NCBI GenBank assembly: GCA_023458355.1
Contig: JAEWZS010000107.1
Location: 1-5,781 of the forward strand
DNA length: 5,781 nt
Source: Bacillota bacterium
GTDB taxonomy: Bacteria > Bacillota > Clostridia > Christensenellales > CAG-138
Direction: 5' to 3'
A program made the position numbers and the translations under genes. Of this stretch, positions 5,636 to 5,781 are shown one piece after another (within the stretch, counting starts at the first letter, position 1; every line of letters begins with the position of its first letter). The notes below the pieces were generated by a model. The model did no database searches and had not been told where the DNA came from. It saw only the letters and a program-made list of their open reading frames with translations.

Positions 5636-5781
5636 ATGACATTCTCTTTGCCAAAAAACCCTAACAACGGTATTGATTATAGCGACGCAAAAACGCGCAT
5701 TATCTACTTGGCGGGCGGCTGCTTCTGGGGAGTTGAAGCTTATTTTTCGCATGTTTACGGGGTGAAGTCCACCGTGGCGGG
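5636..5781 (+). CDS. msrA: Peptide-methionine (S)-S-oxide reductase MsrA (3' partial)
   Basis: The first 48 complete codons of a methionine sulfoxide reductase A, which repairs oxidised methionine in proteins using thiol reductants. The frame runs off the right edge. The N-terminal 20 residues are polar, with no signal peptide. Then RIIYLAGGCFWGVEAYFSHV carries the MsrA signature GGCFWG, with nucleophilic C29 followed by the aromatic pair that binds the methyl group; E34 in GVEAYF is the usual catalytic acid. The start at 5636 has GGAGG (5624-5628) 7 nt upstream. Whether the gene continues into a fused MsrB domain, as is common in Firmicutes, cannot be seen. It is divergent from eno, with its own promoter candidate. 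Confidence 0.93.
   Translation, partial: MTFSLPKNPNNGIDYSDAKTRIIYLAGGCFWGVEAYFSHVYGVKSTVA

Overview
This 5.8-kb window looks like ordinary chromosome from a Clostridia-type Firmicute (Bacillota) of roughly balanced GC content. The evidence is strong purine-rich Shine-Dalgarno sites (AAAGGAGGG, AAAGGAG, GGAGG), sigma-A-like promoters, short stem-loop terminators, a type II lipoprotein signal, and a conserved TIM-barrel family that I recall mainly from Clostridia. No transposase, integrase, phage gene or CRISPR array is visible.

Layout from left to right. Positions 1-1695 (+) hold most of a membrane diguanylate cyclase (Cache-type sensor, TM helix, PAS, GGDEF), with its N-terminus cut by the window edge. 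A bidirectional hairpin terminator at 1706-1732 separates it from a convergent gene at 1751-2449 (-), an uncharacterised TIM-barrel protein. The 253-bp gap at 2450-2702 holds that gene's promoter on the minus strand. It also holds a compact, apparently structured RNA on the plus strand (about 2574-2698), ending directly before ATGA and the start codon of the next gene. That gene, 2703-3014 (+), encodes a small single-domain protein related to O6-alkylguanine-DNA alkyltransferase. A second convergent terminator hairpin (3043-3080) follows, then a predicted lipoprotein of unknown function (3107-3961, -). The lipoprotein's upstream region carries a promoter candidate, a perfect 7-bp dyad and an 11-bp-spaced direct repeat. 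Next come the terminator of enolase and enolase itself (eno, 4169-5452, -), which has a consensus -35 box and an extended -10. Enolase is divergent from the start of an msrA gene (5636 to the window end, +).

The genes do not form one operon: each appears to have its own transcription unit and terminator. Loosely, two act in damage repair (alkyltransferase-like protein, methionine sulfoxide reductase), one in central glycolysis, one in second-messenger signalling, and two are unassigned.

The most interesting item is the structured RNA before the alkyltransferase-like gene. Its A-rich linker, GC hairpin, T-arm-like 3' loop and end abutting ATGA recall the HEARO/omega-RNA class associated with IscB nucleases, here without any nuclease gene. 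That assignment rests on memory of the class and needs a covariance-model search.
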